A stretch of 64,000 nt of DNA from Caldovatus sediminis (lineage in GTDB: Bacteria; Pseudomonadota; Alphaproteobacteria; Acetobacterales; Acetobacteraceae). Both the position numbers and the translations under genes were made by a program. Under the pieces are notes generated by a model. That model saw only the letters and a program-made list of their open reading frames with translations. It was not told where the DNA came from and did no database searches. Of this stretch, positions 10,219-18,732 are shown piece by piece. The stretch covers positions 434,001-498,000 of the forward strand of contig NZ_BMKS01000002.1 in the NCBI RefSeq assembly GCF_014644455.1, read 5' to 3'. Numbering within the stretch: position 1 is the stretch's first letter; every line of letters begins with the position of its first letter.

Positions 10219-10247
10219 TTGACAGGCGCCACCTCCGCCCCTGTCAT
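10219..10247 (+). promoter_or_regulatory. Predicted sigma-70-type promoter of the enoyl-CoA hydratase/Liv operon
   Basis: A consensus -35 TTGACA (10219-10224) is followed after exactly 17 bp by TGTCAT (10242-10247), which matches four of six -10 positions. The GTG start with its GGAGGAG ribosome binding site is 33 bp further on. Its position explains why the longer reading from 10209 is unlikely to be the true start. Confidence 0.5.
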
Positions 10248-10280
10248 CCCGCCCGCCCGACAAGCCGCCGGAGGAGCACC

Positions 10281-11108
10281 GTGGGGGACACGACGACGCA
10301 GCAGACCGAACCGCCCGTCCTCGTCGCCCGCGAGGGACCCGTGGTGCGCGCCACGCTCAACCGCCCGGCGCAGCGCAACGCGATGAACACGGCGCTGGTA
10401 GAGGCGCTCGACGCGCTCATCGCCTCGCTGCGCGAGGACCGCAGCGCGCGGGTGCTCGTCCTCTCGGGTGCGGGAGGCAATTTCTGCGCGGGCCTCGACC
10501 TCGTGGAGCTCGGCAGCGGTGCGCTGACTCCCGAGCAGCGCCTCGCCGCGAGCCAGGAGCGCAACCGCCGCACGGCGGAGCGCTTCCTCGCCATCAGCGC
10601 GCTGCCGCAGGTGGTGATCGCGCAGATCGAGGGCGCGGCGCATGCCGGCGGGCTCGGCTTCGTCTGCTGCGCCGACATCGCCCTCGCCGCCGGCAACGCC
10701 CGCTTCGCCGCGCCGGAGGCGCGCCGCGGCCTGGTGCCGGCGCAGATCCTCCCCTGGCTGGTCCGGCGGATGGGGCGCGCCCATGCGACGCGCCTGGTGC
10801 TGCAGGGTGCCGTGATCGGCGCGGCCGAGGCGGAACGGATCGGCCTCGTGCACCAGGTCGCGCCGGACGCCGCGGCGCTCCGCGCGCTGGTGGACGCGAC
10901 GGTGCGCGACGTGCTGCAGAACGCGCCCGGCGCGCTCGCCGAGACCAAGGCGCTGATCGCCGCGCTCGGCCCGCTGGCACCGGAGGGCTACGCCGAGGCG
11001 GGCGCCGCCGCCTTCGCGCGCTGCGCCGCGGGGCCGGAGGCCGCCGAGGGCATCGCCGCCTTCCGCGAGAAGCGCCCGCCGCGCTGGGCCGCCGCCGCAA
11101 CAGGTTGA
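10281..11108 (+). CDS. Enoyl-CoA hydratase/isomerase family protein (crotonase fold)
   Basis: 275 aa. I start it at the GTG at 10281 because GGAGGAG lies directly upstream; an in-frame ATG at 10209 would put the promoter inside the gene. Crotonase features: LNRPAQRNAMN near residue 30, the oxyanion-hole segment GAGGNFCAGLDL near 65, and AHAGGLGFVCCADIALA near 120. The glutamate usual in active hydratases (GGGxELA) is not evident at GGLGFVCC, so it may be a different crotonase such as an isomerase or CoA hydrolase. First gene of the Liv-type operon. A perfect 9-bp hairpin overlaps its stop. Confidence 0.85.
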   Translation: MGDTTTQQTEPPVLVAREGPVVRATLNRPAQRNAMNTALVEALDALIASLREDRSARVLVLSGAGGNFCAGLDLVELGSGALTPEQRLAASQERNRRTAERFLAISALPQVVIAQIEGAAHAGGLGFVCCADIALAAGNARFAAPEARRGLVPAQILPWLVRRMGRAHATRLVLQGAVIGAAEAERIGLVHQVAPDAAALRALVDATVRDVLQNAPGALAETKALIAALGPLAPEGYAEAGAAAFARCAAGPEAAEGIAAFREKRPPRWAAAATG

Positions 11109-11127
11109 CCGGCCCGCCGGGCCGGTC
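11107..11127 (+). terminator. Hairpin overlapping the hydratase stop codon
   Basis: GACCGGCCC (11107-11115) and its exact complement GGGCCGGTC (11119-11127) flank a 3-base loop. No T tract follows, and the next gene starts 16 bp later, so it may act as a partial terminator or an mRNA-stabilising structure within the operon. Confidence 0.35.
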
Positions 11128-11142
11128 CGTAATGCGGCGGCG

Positions 11143-11859
11143 ATGAGCCCGCCCATCCTGCACGCCGAGGGCCTGCGCTACGCCTATCGCGGCGTGCCCG
11201 CCGTGCAGGAGGTCTCGCTCAGCGTCGGCGAGGGGGAGATCGTCGCGCTCCTCGGCGCGAACGGCGCCGGCAAGTCCACCACGGTGAACATGCTGGCGGG
11301 CGTCCTGCGCCCCGCCGCCGGCCGCGTCCTCTGGCGGGGCGAGGACATCGCGGGCCTGCCCGCCCATCGCGTGCTCGAGCGCGGCATCGCGCTCGTTCCC
11401 GAGGGGCGGCTGATCTTCCCGCAGATGACGGTGCTGGAGAACCTCCAGGTCGCCGGCGCGGCGCCCCGCGCGGCGGCGGAGTTCCCGCGGCGGCTGGAGG
11501 AGATCTTCGGCATCTTCCCCCGGCTCGCGGAGCGCCGCGCCCAGCCCGCCGGCTCGCTCTCGGGCGGCGAGCAGCAGATGCTCGCCATCGCCCGCGGCCT
11601 GGTCGCCCGGCCGGAGCTGCTGATCCTCGACGAGCCCTCGCTCGGCCTCGCGCCGATGCTCGTGCGCGCGGTGTTCGATCTGGTGCGCGACCTCAACGCG
11701 CGCGGCATCACCGTGCTGCTGGTCGAGCAGAACTTGCACCAGTCCCTGCGCGTCGCCGGCCGCGGCTACGTGCTGGAGAAGGGGCGCGTCGCGCTCTCCG
11801 GCACCGGTGCGGCGCTGCTCGAGGACCCCTATGTGCGCCAGACCTATCTCGGGATGTGA
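11143..11859 (+). CDS. Branched-chain amino acid-type ABC transporter ATP-binding protein (LivF family)
   Basis: 238 aa, the usual LivF length. Walker A GANGAGKST is near residue 40, the Q-loop region FPQMTVLENLQ, signature LSGGEQQM near 140 and Walker B LLILDEPSLGLAP near 162, with LVEQN at the switch. It energises the LivH/LivM channel encoded further on. The LivF gene is separated from LivG by the binding protein, a deacetylase and both permeases, an unusual order for a Liv operon. Confidence 0.92.
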   Translation: MSPPILHAEGLRYAYRGVPAVQEVSLSVGEGEIVALLGANGAGKSTTVNMLAGVLRPAAGRVLWRGEDIAGLPAHRVLERGIALVPEGRLIFPQMTVLENLQVAGAAPRAAAEFPRRLEEIFGIFPRLAERRAQPAGSLSGGEQQMLAIARGLVARPELLILDEPSLGLAPMLVRAVFDLVRDLNARGITVLLVEQNLHQSLRVAGRGYVLEKGRVALSGTGAALLEDPYVRQTYLGM

Positions 11860-11871
11860 GGAAACGCCGCG

Positions 11872-13089
11872 ATGATGAGAGCCACCCGCCGCACCGTGCT
11901 CGCCATCGGCCTCGCCGCGCCCTTCGTCGCGCGCGCGCAGGCGCAGCCGCGCGCCGTCCCGCTCGGCGGCTCGATCCCGATGACCGGCGCCGCCGCGGAG
12001 ACCGGCCTGAACGTGCTGCACGGCTACCAGGCGGCGGTGAAGCGCATCGAGGAGATGGGCGGCATCCAGGCGGGCGGCCAGACCTACCGCTTCGAGCTGC
12101 GCCTGGTGGACGACGCCTCCGACCCCTCGCGCGCGGTGACGCTGATCCAGCGCCAGGTGGACGAGCAGGTGCCGCTGTTCCTCGGCTCCTTCGGCTCGAA
12201 CATCGTGCTGCCGACCTGCGCCATCACCGAGCGCGCGCGGCGCCCGATGGTCCAGGCCGGCGGCGGCTCCGACCAGATCTTCACCCAGGGCCGGCGCTAC
12301 GTCTTCGGCGTCTTCCCGCGCGCGACCCGGCAGTTCGAGACGACGACGAACTTCTTCAAAAGCCTCGACCCGAAGCCGCAGACCTTCGCCATCCTCTACA
12401 CCAACGACCCCTTCAGCCGCTTCTCCGCCGAGGGCGCGCGGACCTCGCTCACCGGCGCCGGCTTCCAGGTGACCGATTTCGTGCAGCTCCCCGCGGTGGT
12501 GACCGACGTCACCACCGTGCTCGCCCGGATCCGCGAGACGCGGCCGGACGTGCTGATCGCCACCACGCACGACGAGCACTCTCTGCTCATCACGCGCCAG
12601 ATGATCAGCAGCGACACCAACGTGAAGCTCGCCTATTTCGGCCTCGGGCCGCAGACCGCCGCCTACCGGCAGGCGATCGGGCGCTATGCGGACTCGATCC
12701 TCACGGCGTCCTACTGGGCGTCGAACGCCCCCTACCAGTGCCCCTACTTCGGCAGCGCCAAGGGGTTCGAGGAGTACTACAACCGCAACTTCCAGCGCCC
12801 GCTCGCCTACCACATGGCCTCCGGCGCGGCCTGCATCCTCGCCTTCGCCGAGGCGCTGAAGGCCGCCGGCGGGCCGGACGCGGCGAAGATGCGCGACGCG
12901 CTCGCCGCCATGGACTTCCTGTGCTTCTACGGCCGGATCAAGTTCACGCCGCAGGGCGATGGCGACGCCGAGCTGATGGGCCCGCTCGTCGCCCAGGTGC
13001 AGGGCGGCAGGCTGGAGATCGTGGGCCCGCCCGCCGCGGCGACGGCGCGCCCGATCTGGCCGGCGCCGCCCTGGAACCAGCGCGGCTGA
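11872..13089 (+). CDS. Liv-type ABC transporter substrate-binding protein (periplasmic binding protein type 1)
   Basis: 405 aa with a signal peptide ending near residue 25 (ATRRTVLAIGLAAPFVARAQA). The mature protein starts with PLGGSIPMTGAAAETG, the Peripla_BP_6 ligand-pocket signature, and continues through VDDASDPSRAVTLIQRQVDEQV. Members bind branched-chain amino acids, amides, urea or aromatic acids, so the ligand is not predictable. Two in-frame ATGs (11872, 11875) are possible. It lies 12 bp after LivF and 20 bp before the deacetylase gene. Confidence 0.92.
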   Translation: MMRATRRTVLAIGLAAPFVARAQAQPRAVPLGGSIPMTGAAAETGLNVLHGYQAAVKRIEEMGGIQAGGQTYRFELRLVDDASDPSRAVTLIQRQVDEQVPLFLGSFGSNIVLPTCAITERARRPMVQAGGGSDQIFTQGRRYVFGVFPRATRQFETTTNFFKSLDPKPQTFAILYTNDPFSRFSAEGARTSLTGAGFQVTDFVQLPAVVTDVTTVLARIRETRPDVLIATTHDEHSLLITRQMISSDTNVKLAYFGLGPQTAAYRQAIGRYADSILTASYWASNAPYQCPYFGSAKGFEEYYNRNFQRPLAYHMASGAACILAFAEALKAAGGPDAAKMRDALAAMDFLCFYGRIKFTPQGDGDAELMGPLVAQVQGGRLEIVGPPAAATARPIWPAPPWNQRG

Positions 13090-13109
13090 AGGGAAGGGGA
13101 GGCGCGACC

Positions 13110-13940
13110 ATGATCGACATGCGCGTGAACTGGCCGAACGGCGCCCGCATCGCGGTGATGCTCACCTTCGACTTCGACGCGGAGACGCTCTGGACCAGCC
13201 GCGATCCCGCCAATGCCCGCCGTCCCGGCACGCTCAGCCAGGGCACCTATGGCGGCCGGGTCGCGGTGCCGAAGATCCTCGAGACGCTGCGCGAGGCCGG
13301 CGTGAAGGGCACCTTCTTCGTCCCCGGCTGGACCGCCGAGCACTGGACCGACCGGGTCGAGATGATCCTGAAGGAAGGCCACGAGGTCGCCCACCACTCC
13401 TACAGCCACCGCTGGATCGATCCCGACTTCCCCGACCAGGAGGCCGAGGAGATGGAGAAGGGGCTGGAGGCGCTGAAGCGCACGGTCGGTGTCGTCCCGA
13501 AGGGCTACCGCTCCCCGGCCGGCGAGACCAGCGACAACATGATCCGCCTGCTGCAGAAGCACAATTTCCTCTACGACTCCTCGCTCATGGCGGACATCAA
13601 TCCCTACCGCCTCACCGGCCCGGACGGCACCCCCGGCCCGATCGAGATCCCCTGGCACTGGAGCCTGGACGACGCGGTCTTCGCGCTGTTCTCGATCAGG
13701 AACCCCCGCCCGATCTTCACCAACGGCCACATCAGGGAGGTCTGGCAGGACGAGTTCCGCGAGATCTACCGCTGGGGCGGGCTGTTCGACCTCGTCATGC
13801 ACCCGCAGGTCAGCGGGCGCCCGAGCCGGATCGCCCTGCTGCGCGAGATGATCGCCTGGATGCGGACCTTCCCCGGCGTCTGGTTCGCCACCGGCACGGA
13901 GGTCGCCGAGGCCTGGGCGAAGGCGCACGAAGGCAAGTGA
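13110..13940 (+). CDS. Polysaccharide deacetylase family (CE4/NodB fold) amidohydrolase
   Basis: 276 aa, starting at the ATG behind AAGGGAAGGGGAGG. The NodB fold motifs are TFDFDAET near residue 15 (metal-binding Asp), THHSYSH-like HHSYSHRWID near 92 (metal His pair) and YRSPAGE near 132. No signal peptide is visible, so it is probably cytoplasmic. Cytoplasmic members of this group include PuuE allantoinase and cyclic imidases rather than cell-wall enzymes. Its position between the binding protein and LivH makes hydrolysis of the imported amide or cyclic amide likely (inference). Its stop overlaps the GTG of LivH. Confidence 0.85.
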   Translation: MIDMRVNWPNGARIAVMLTFDFDAETLWTSRDPANARRPGTLSQGTYGGRVAVPKILETLREAGVKGTFFVPGWTAEHWTDRVEMILKEGHEVAHHSYSHRWIDPDFPDQEAEEMEKGLEALKRTVGVVPKGYRSPAGETSDNMIRLLQKHNFLYDSSLMADINPYRLTGPDGTPGPIEIPWHWSLDDAVFALFSIRNPRPIFTNGHIREVWQDEFREIYRWGGLFDLVMHPQVSGRPSRIALLREMIAWMRTFPGVWFATGTEVAEAWAKAHEGK

Positions 13941-14815
13941 TCCCCCTCCTCCAGACGCTGCTCGACGGGCTGGTGCTGGGCGGCGTCTACGCCTTCGCCG
14001 CGGTGGGCTTCAGCCTGATCTTCGGCGTGCTCGGCGTGGTGAATTTGACGCACGGCGTCTTCGTCGTGCTCGGCGCCTACGGCGCGCTGCTGCTGCACGA
14101 GGTGGTCGGGCTCGACCCGATCCTCGGCCTGCCGCTGGTGATGGCGGCGCTGTTCGCGCTCGGCTACCTCTACCAGCGCACGCTGATCGCGGCGGCGGTG
14201 GAGCGCGCCTCGCTGGTGGCCTCGCTGCTGGTCACCTTCGGCGTGGCGCTGATGGCGCGCAACCTGCTGCAGGTCGTCGCCTCGCCGGACGTGCGCAGCA
14301 TCGCCACCGCCTACAGCTTCGCCGGGCTGTCGCTCGGGCCGCTGCGCGTGGACCTGGTGCGGGCGGCCGGGCTGCTGACCAGCCTGGTGCTGCTCTCCGG
14401 CCTCGCGCTGCTGCTCGGGCGCACCGCCTTCGGGCGCGCGATCCGCGCCACCGCGCAGCAGCCGGTGGGCGCGGCGCTCTCCGGGGTGAACGTCCGGCAC
14501 GTGCACGGCCTCACCTTCGGCCTCGGCGCCGCCTTCGCCGGCGCCTCGGGCGCGGTGATCGGCATGATGCTGCCCTTCACGCCGGGCTCCGAGGCCGCCT
14601 GGACGCTCAACGCCTTCGTCGTCGTCACCCTGGGCGGCGTCGGCAGCCCGCAGGGCGCGCTGCTCGGCGGGCTGCTGCTCGGCGTGATCGCGACCCTGAC
14701 GGCGCAGTATGTCGGGCCCGCCTTCCAGAACGCGGCGATGTTCCTCGTGCTGGTGCTGATGCTGCTGCTCCGCCCGCAGGGCCTGCTCGGCCACGCCTTC
14801 GCGGCCAGCCGATGA
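13937..14815 (+). CDS. Branched-chain amino acid-type ABC transporter permease (LivH family)
   Basis: 292 aa from a GTG overlapping the previous stop by four bases. Hydrophobic throughout, with the LivH start LLQTLLDGLVLGGVYAFAAVG, GFSLIFGVLGVVNLTHG, and the late GGVGSPQGALLGG loop that contacts the ATPase. The closing LRPQGLLG is typical. It forms the channel with LivM, which begins at an ATGA overlap. Confidence 0.92.
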   Translation: MIPLLQTLLDGLVLGGVYAFAAVGFSLIFGVLGVVNLTHGVFVVLGAYGALLLHEVVGLDPILGLPLVMAALFALGYLYQRTLIAAAVERASLVASLLVTFGVALMARNLLQVVASPDVRSIATAYSFAGLSLGPLRVDLVRAAGLLTSLVLLSGLALLLGRTAFGRAIRATAQQPVGAALSGVNVRHVHGLTFGLGAAFAGASGAVIGMMLPFTPGSEAAWTLNAFVVVTLGGVGSPQGALLGGLLLGVIATLTAQYVGPAFQNAAMFLVLVLMLLLRPQGLLGHAFAASR

Positions 14816-15768
14816 CGATCCGGATCGCCGCCGTCCTCCTCCTCTTCGCCGCGCTCGCCGCGGCGCCGGCCTTCGTCCCGCCCTTCGAGGTGCGCGTCCT
14901 CTCCCTGTTCTGCTTCTGGGGCGCGCTCTCCCTCGCCTGGAGCATCCTCGGCGGCTTCGCCGGCTACTGGAGCTTCGGCCACACCGTCTTCATCGGCGTC
15001 GGCGCCTTCGTCCCCGGCCTGATCGTCGCCAGGCTGCTCGATGGCGGCGGCGCGGAGCTGATGCCGCTGATGGTGCTCGCCGGCGGCCTCGTCTCGGCGG
15101 CCTTCGCCGCCGTCATCGCCTGGCCGCTGCTCCGCCTGCGCGGGATCTACTTCGCCATCGCCATGCTCGGCGTCGCGCAGGTGACCGGCGAGCTCTCGGC
15201 CGCGATCGAGTGGATCGGCGGCGGCATCGGCCTCTCCCTGCCCGACGCCGCGCCGGCCGCGCTCGCGCCGGAGGCCTTCTACCACTACGTCTTCGTCGGC
15301 CTCCTCGCGCTGACCGTCGGCGTCGCCGCCTGGGTGCGCGGCGCGCGGTTCGGCCAGGGCCTGCTCGCGATCCGCGAGGACGAGGACACCGCGCGCATGC
15401 TCGCCGTGCCGACCGAGGGCTACAAGATCGCGGCGCTCGTCCTCTCCGCCTTCCTCACCGGCCTGCTCGGCGCGACCTACGGCTTCAGCCTCGGCTACAT
15501 CACCACCGACAGCGTCTTCCGCACCGACTTCTCGCTCAACATGATCGTCCACGCGCTGCTCGGCGGCATCGGGACCGTCGCCGGGCCGCTGCTCGGCGCC
15601 GCGGTGATGGTGGTGCTGACCCAGGTGGTGCTCGGCGAGATGCTCAACCTGCACCTCTTCGCCACCGGCGCGCTGGTCGTCGCGATGGTGCTGCTCGCGC
15701 CGCAGGGCCTGCTCGGCCTCTGGCGCCGGCGCGCGCGGCGCGGCGCGGACGGGAGGCCCCGCCCATGA
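14812..15768 (+). CDS. Branched-chain amino acid-type ABC transporter permease (LivM family)
   Basis: 318 aa. About eight to ten hydrophobic segments, with the LivM pattern SLAWSILGGFAGYWSFGHTVFIGVGAF near residue 40, LRLRGIYFAIAMLG near 103, and GGIGTVAGPLLGA near 253. It ends in LLAPQGLLGLWRRR. The start overlaps LivH and the stop overlaps LivG, so the three are coupled. Confidence 0.92.
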   Translation: MTIRIAAVLLLFAALAAAPAFVPPFEVRVLSLFCFWGALSLAWSILGGFAGYWSFGHTVFIGVGAFVPGLIVARLLDGGGAELMPLMVLAGGLVSAAFAAVIAWPLLRLRGIYFAIAMLGVAQVTGELSAAIEWIGGGIGLSLPDAAPAALAPEAFYHYVFVGLLALTVGVAAWVRGARFGQGLLAIREDEDTARMLAVPTEGYKIAALVLSAFLTGLLGATYGFSLGYITTDSVFRTDFSLNMIVHALLGGIGTVAGPLLGAAVMVVLTQVVLGEMLNLHLFATGALVVAMVLLAPQGLLGLWRRRARRGADGRPRP

Positions 15769-16505
15769 GCGCGCCTCCGGTCCTCGAGGTCCGCGGCCTC
15801 ACCAAGCGGTTCCGCGGCCTGGTGGCGCTGGACGGCGTGGACTTCGCGGTCCCGGAAGGCGCGATCTGCGGCCTGATCGGGCCGAACGGCGCCGGCAAGT
15901 CCACCCTGTTCAACCTCGTCACCGGCTTCCTCCCGCCGAGCGAGGGCGAGATCCGCTTCCGCGGCGCGCCCGTGACGGGATGGAGCCCGCAGCAGGCGGG
16001 CCGCAGCGGCATCGCCCGCGCCTTCCAGATCGCGCGTCCCTTCCCGGGCCTCACGGTGCGGCAGAACGTCCGCATCGGCGCGCTGTTCGGCCGCAGCGGG
16101 CCGCGCGACGTGGAGGGCGCGACGGATTCCGCGCTCGCCCTGCTCGGCATCGAGGACCTCGCCGACCGCCCGGCCGAGGGCCTCACCGTCGGCCATCTGC
16201 GCCGGCTCGAGGTCGCGCGCGCCCTCGCCGCGCGCCCCCTCCTCCTGCTCGCCGACGAGCCTTGCGCCGGCCTCAACCCCGCCGAGACCGACGCCATGAT
16301 CGCCGCGCTGCGGCGCATCCGCGACGGCGGCGTGACCATCTGGCTCGTCGAGCACGACATGCGCGCGGTGATGGGCGTCTGCGACCGCATCCTCGTCATC
16401 GCCGCCGGCCGCGCCATCGCCGAGGGCACGCCGGGCGAGGTCGCCGCGGACCCCGCCGTCATCGCCGCCTATCTCGGCGCGGCGGAGGAGTCCCGCGGCG
16501 CATGA
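15765..16505 (+). CDS. Branched-chain amino acid-type ABC transporter ATP-binding protein (LivG family)
   Basis: 246 aa from the ATG overlapping LivM. Walker A GPNGAGKST is near residue 38 and Walker B LLLADEPCAGLNP near 165, followed by LVEHDM. The signature segment reads LTVGHLRRLEVARAL, where LivG proteins usually have LSYGxQRR. This is a divergent signature, but the surrounding motifs are intact, so it is likely functional. Pairs with the LivF of this operon. Confidence 0.9.
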   Translation: MSAPPVLEVRGLTKRFRGLVALDGVDFAVPEGAICGLIGPNGAGKSTLFNLVTGFLPPSEGEIRFRGAPVTGWSPQQAGRSGIARAFQIARPFPGLTVRQNVRIGALFGRSGPRDVEGATDSALALLGIEDLADRPAEGLTVGHLRRLEVARALAARPLLLLADEPCAGLNPAETDAMIAALRRIRDGGVTIWLVEHDMRAVMGVCDRILVIAAGRAIAEGTPGEVAADPAVIAAYLGAAEESRGA

Positions 16506-17524
16506 TCCGGGACCCGATCCTCGTCGCCGGCTGCGGCGCGGTCGGCGGCTACCTCGCCGCGCATCTCCGGCGCCTCGGCCGCGAGATCCTGATCCTCGAG
16601 CCCTGGGCGGCGAACCGCGAGGCGATCGCCGCGCGCGGCCTGCGCGTCGAGGAGCCGGACGGCGTGCTGACCGCCCTCGGCCTGCCCGTGTTCCACGCGC
16701 CCGGCGACCTGGCCGGCCGGCCGATCGGCCTCGTCATCCTCTGCAGCAAGCTGTTCGAGGCGCTGCCCCTGGTCGCGGCGCTCGAGGCCAAGGCGCACCA
16801 CCGCGGCCCCTACCTCGCCACGCTCAACGGCCTCGCGGACGGCAGGATCGCCGGCATGGTCGGGCCGGAGCGGGTGATGGGCTGCATCGTCACCGGCTTC
16901 TTCGGCCATCTCGTCGCCCCGGGCCTGGTGCAGCGCCACCGGCGGCGCGATCCGGGCGGCGCGCACCCGCTGTTCCGCATCGGCGAGGTCGCCGGCCCGC
17001 CGGGCGAGCGGGTCCGCGCCCTGGCGGAGCTGCTCGGCCGGATCGACGCGACCGAGGTCGTCGCCGACCTGCCGCGCGCCCGCTGGACCAAGCTCGTCTT
17101 CAACGCGATGACCTCGCCGCTCGCCGCCGTGCACGGCCGGCCGACGCGCGACCTGTTCCTCGACCCCGCGCTGCGGGCGGAGATGACGGAGCTCGCCTTC
17201 GAGGCGGTGCGCGTCGCCGCCCTGGTCGTCACGGAGATCGAGGCGATCTGCGGCATCCCCGGCGCGCTCTGGCATGCCGCCGCGAACGGCGAGCCGACCG
17301 CGCGCGCCGCGCTCGACCAGGCCCTCCGCCGCTACGGCGAAGGCGTCAGCCCCGCGGCCACCAGCGGCATGGCGCAGGACCTCGCGCGCGGCCGCCCGAC
17401 CGAGGCGGACTGGCTGAACGGGGCCATCGTCGAGGAGGCGGAGGCGCGCGGGCTGGCGGCGCCGGCCCACCGCGCGGTCATCGCGCGCCTGCACGCCCTC
17501 TCGGCCGCGCACCGCGCGCGATGA
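16502..17524 (+). CDS. Ketopantoate reductase-like NAD(P)-dependent oxidoreductase (PanE/ApbA family)
   Basis: 340 aa; ATGA overlap with LivG. The Rossmann loop VAGCGAVGGYLA is near residue 7, and the C-terminal domain carries the conserved RWTKLVFNAMTSPLAAV segment with the catalytic lysine near residue 197. In this catabolic operon it is more likely a 2-hydroxyacid or 2-ketoacid reductase than the pantothenate enzyme (inference). Its last 47 bases overlap the 3' end of the convergent MFS gene. Confidence 0.85.
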   Translation: MIRDPILVAGCGAVGGYLAAHLRRLGREILILEPWAANREAIAARGLRVEEPDGVLTALGLPVFHAPGDLAGRPIGLVILCSKLFEALPLVAALEAKAHHRGPYLATLNGLADGRIAGMVGPERVMGCIVTGFFGHLVAPGLVQRHRRRDPGGAHPLFRIGEVAGPPGERVRALAELLGRIDATEVVADLPRARWTKLVFNAMTSPLAAVHGRPTRDLFLDPALRAEMTELAFEAVRVAALVVTEIEAICGIPGALWHAAANGEPTARAALDQALRRYGEGVSPAATSGMAQDLARGRPTEADWLNGAIVEEAEARGLAAPAHRAVIARLHALSAAHRAR

Positions 17525-18707
17525 CGGCGCCGACGAGGGCGCCGACCAGCGCGAGCTGCGCCGCGATCGCGACGAAGGCCGCCTCCCACCCCGCCCAGGC
17601 GACCACCGCCGCGAACAGCGACGGTCCGGCGACATAGCCGAGGAAGATCACCAGCGTGCTCCCCGCCGTCGCCTCGGCGACGCGATCGAGCGGGCAGAGC
17701 CGGGCCACCTCCGCCATCGTCACGCCGTTCCAGCTCGCCCCCGCCGCGGCGGCGAGCGCGCCGAGCGCCGCGACCAGCCACGGCCCGGTCCCCGGCGCGT
17801 GCGTCCCGAGCGCCACGACGCAGGCGGCCGCGGCGAAGGCCTGCACCACCAGGTTCAGCAGCGCCCGCCCGGTGCGGTCGGCGAGCCAGCCCAGCACGAT
17901 CCGCGCCACGATGCCGGCCGCCTGCATCGCCGCGAACACCGTCCCCGCCTGCACCAGCGGGAAGCCGCGCGCCTCGACCAGCCAGGTGACGGTGAAGGAG
18001 AACAGGCTGCCCTGCACCATCGCGAAGGCCACGGCGAGCGCCGTCAGCGGCGGCAGCAGCGGATCGAGCCGCAGCGCGCGGAAGGGCGCGGCGAGCGCCC
18101 CCGGCGCGAGCAGCGCGCGCGGGCCGAGGTGCCGCGTCGGGTCGCGCTCCGCGTCCATCGTCTCCCGCACCGGCTGCACGGCCGCGGCCGCGCACAGCGA
18201 GACGACCAGCGTCAGCAGCACCGCCGCCGGCCAGCCCGCCGCGGCCGCCACCGGGGCGCAGATCAGCCCCGCCAGCACGCCGCCGAGCGGCGCCCCCGCC
18301 TGCTTGACCGAGAAGATCAGCGTGCGGTGCCGCTTCGGCGCCGCCGCCGCGAGGATCCGGCTCCCCGCCGGCGGCGACGGCCCGTAGCCGAGGCCGAGCA
18401 GCAGCCCGGCGAGCGCCAGTCCCGGCAGCGTCCCCGTCGCCAGCGCGGCCATGCCGGCGGCCTGCAGCACCGCCCCGGCCTGCAGCGTGCGCACCGGCCC
18501 GAGCCGCGCCAGCACCGCGCCCCCGCCCAGCAGGAACAGCACCGTGCCGAAGGCGACGAGCGAGCTGAGCGGCCCCATCCGCTCCGGCGGCAGCCCCGCC
18601 TCCGCGATGACCAGGGGCGCGATCACCGGGAGGCTCTGGTTCAGGAAGGAGGCGACGGTCTGCGTCAGCAGCGTCGCCCCCAGCGCGGTGGCCCAGACGG
18701 GCATCAC
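17478..18707 (-). CDS. MFS transporter
   Basis: 409 aa with about 12 hydrophobic helices. The first half has the loop between helices 2 and 3 (VLARLGPVRTLQAG) and ends with a charged central stretch (RETMDAERDPTRHLG). GWLADRTGRALLNL near residue 276 is the equivalent loop of the second half. Such proteins exchange small molecules across the inner membrane, but the substrate is not evident. The start is GTG at 18707 or the adjacent ATG at 18704. It follows a Bug receptor gene by 25 bp on the same strand, and its 3' end overlaps the convergent PanE-like gene by 47 bp. Confidence 0.88.
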   Translation of the reverse strand: MMPVWATALGATLLTQTVASFLNQSLPVIAPLVIAEAGLPPERMGPLSSLVAFGTVLFLLGGGAVLARLGPVRTLQAGAVLQAAGMAALATGTLPGLALAGLLLGLGYGPSPPAGSRILAAAAPKRHRTLIFSVKQAGAPLGGVLAGLICAPVAAAAGWPAAVLLTLVVSLCAAAAVQPVRETMDAERDPTRHLGPRALLAPGALAAPFRALRLDPLLPPLTALAVAFAMVQGSLFSFTVTWLVEARGFPLVQAGTVFAAMQAAGIVARIVLGWLADRTGRALLNLVVQAFAAAACVVALGTHAPGTGPWLVAALGALAAAAGASWNGVTMAEVARLCPLDRVAEATAGSTLVIFLGYVAGPSLFAAVVAWAGWEAAFVAIAAQLALVGALVGAVIARGARPRGRAGAR

Positions 18708-18732
18708 CGCGCGCGCCGCTCGGCCGCCCCGC

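Larger units (their letters stand above)
9977..10280. other. Divergent intergenic region
   Basis: About 300 bp between the minus-strand Bug receptor and the plus-strand enoyl-CoA hydratase. No convincing ORF is present. It holds the two predicted divergent promoters listed separately and the ribosome binding site GGAGGAG at 10270-10276. Confidence 0.6.

Noticed and set aside
10209-10280. N-terminal extension of the enoyl-CoA hydratase from an ATG at 10209
   Set aside because: It contains the predicted promoter, lacks a ribosome binding site and adds residues not found in crotonases; GTG at 10281 has GGAGGAG upstream.
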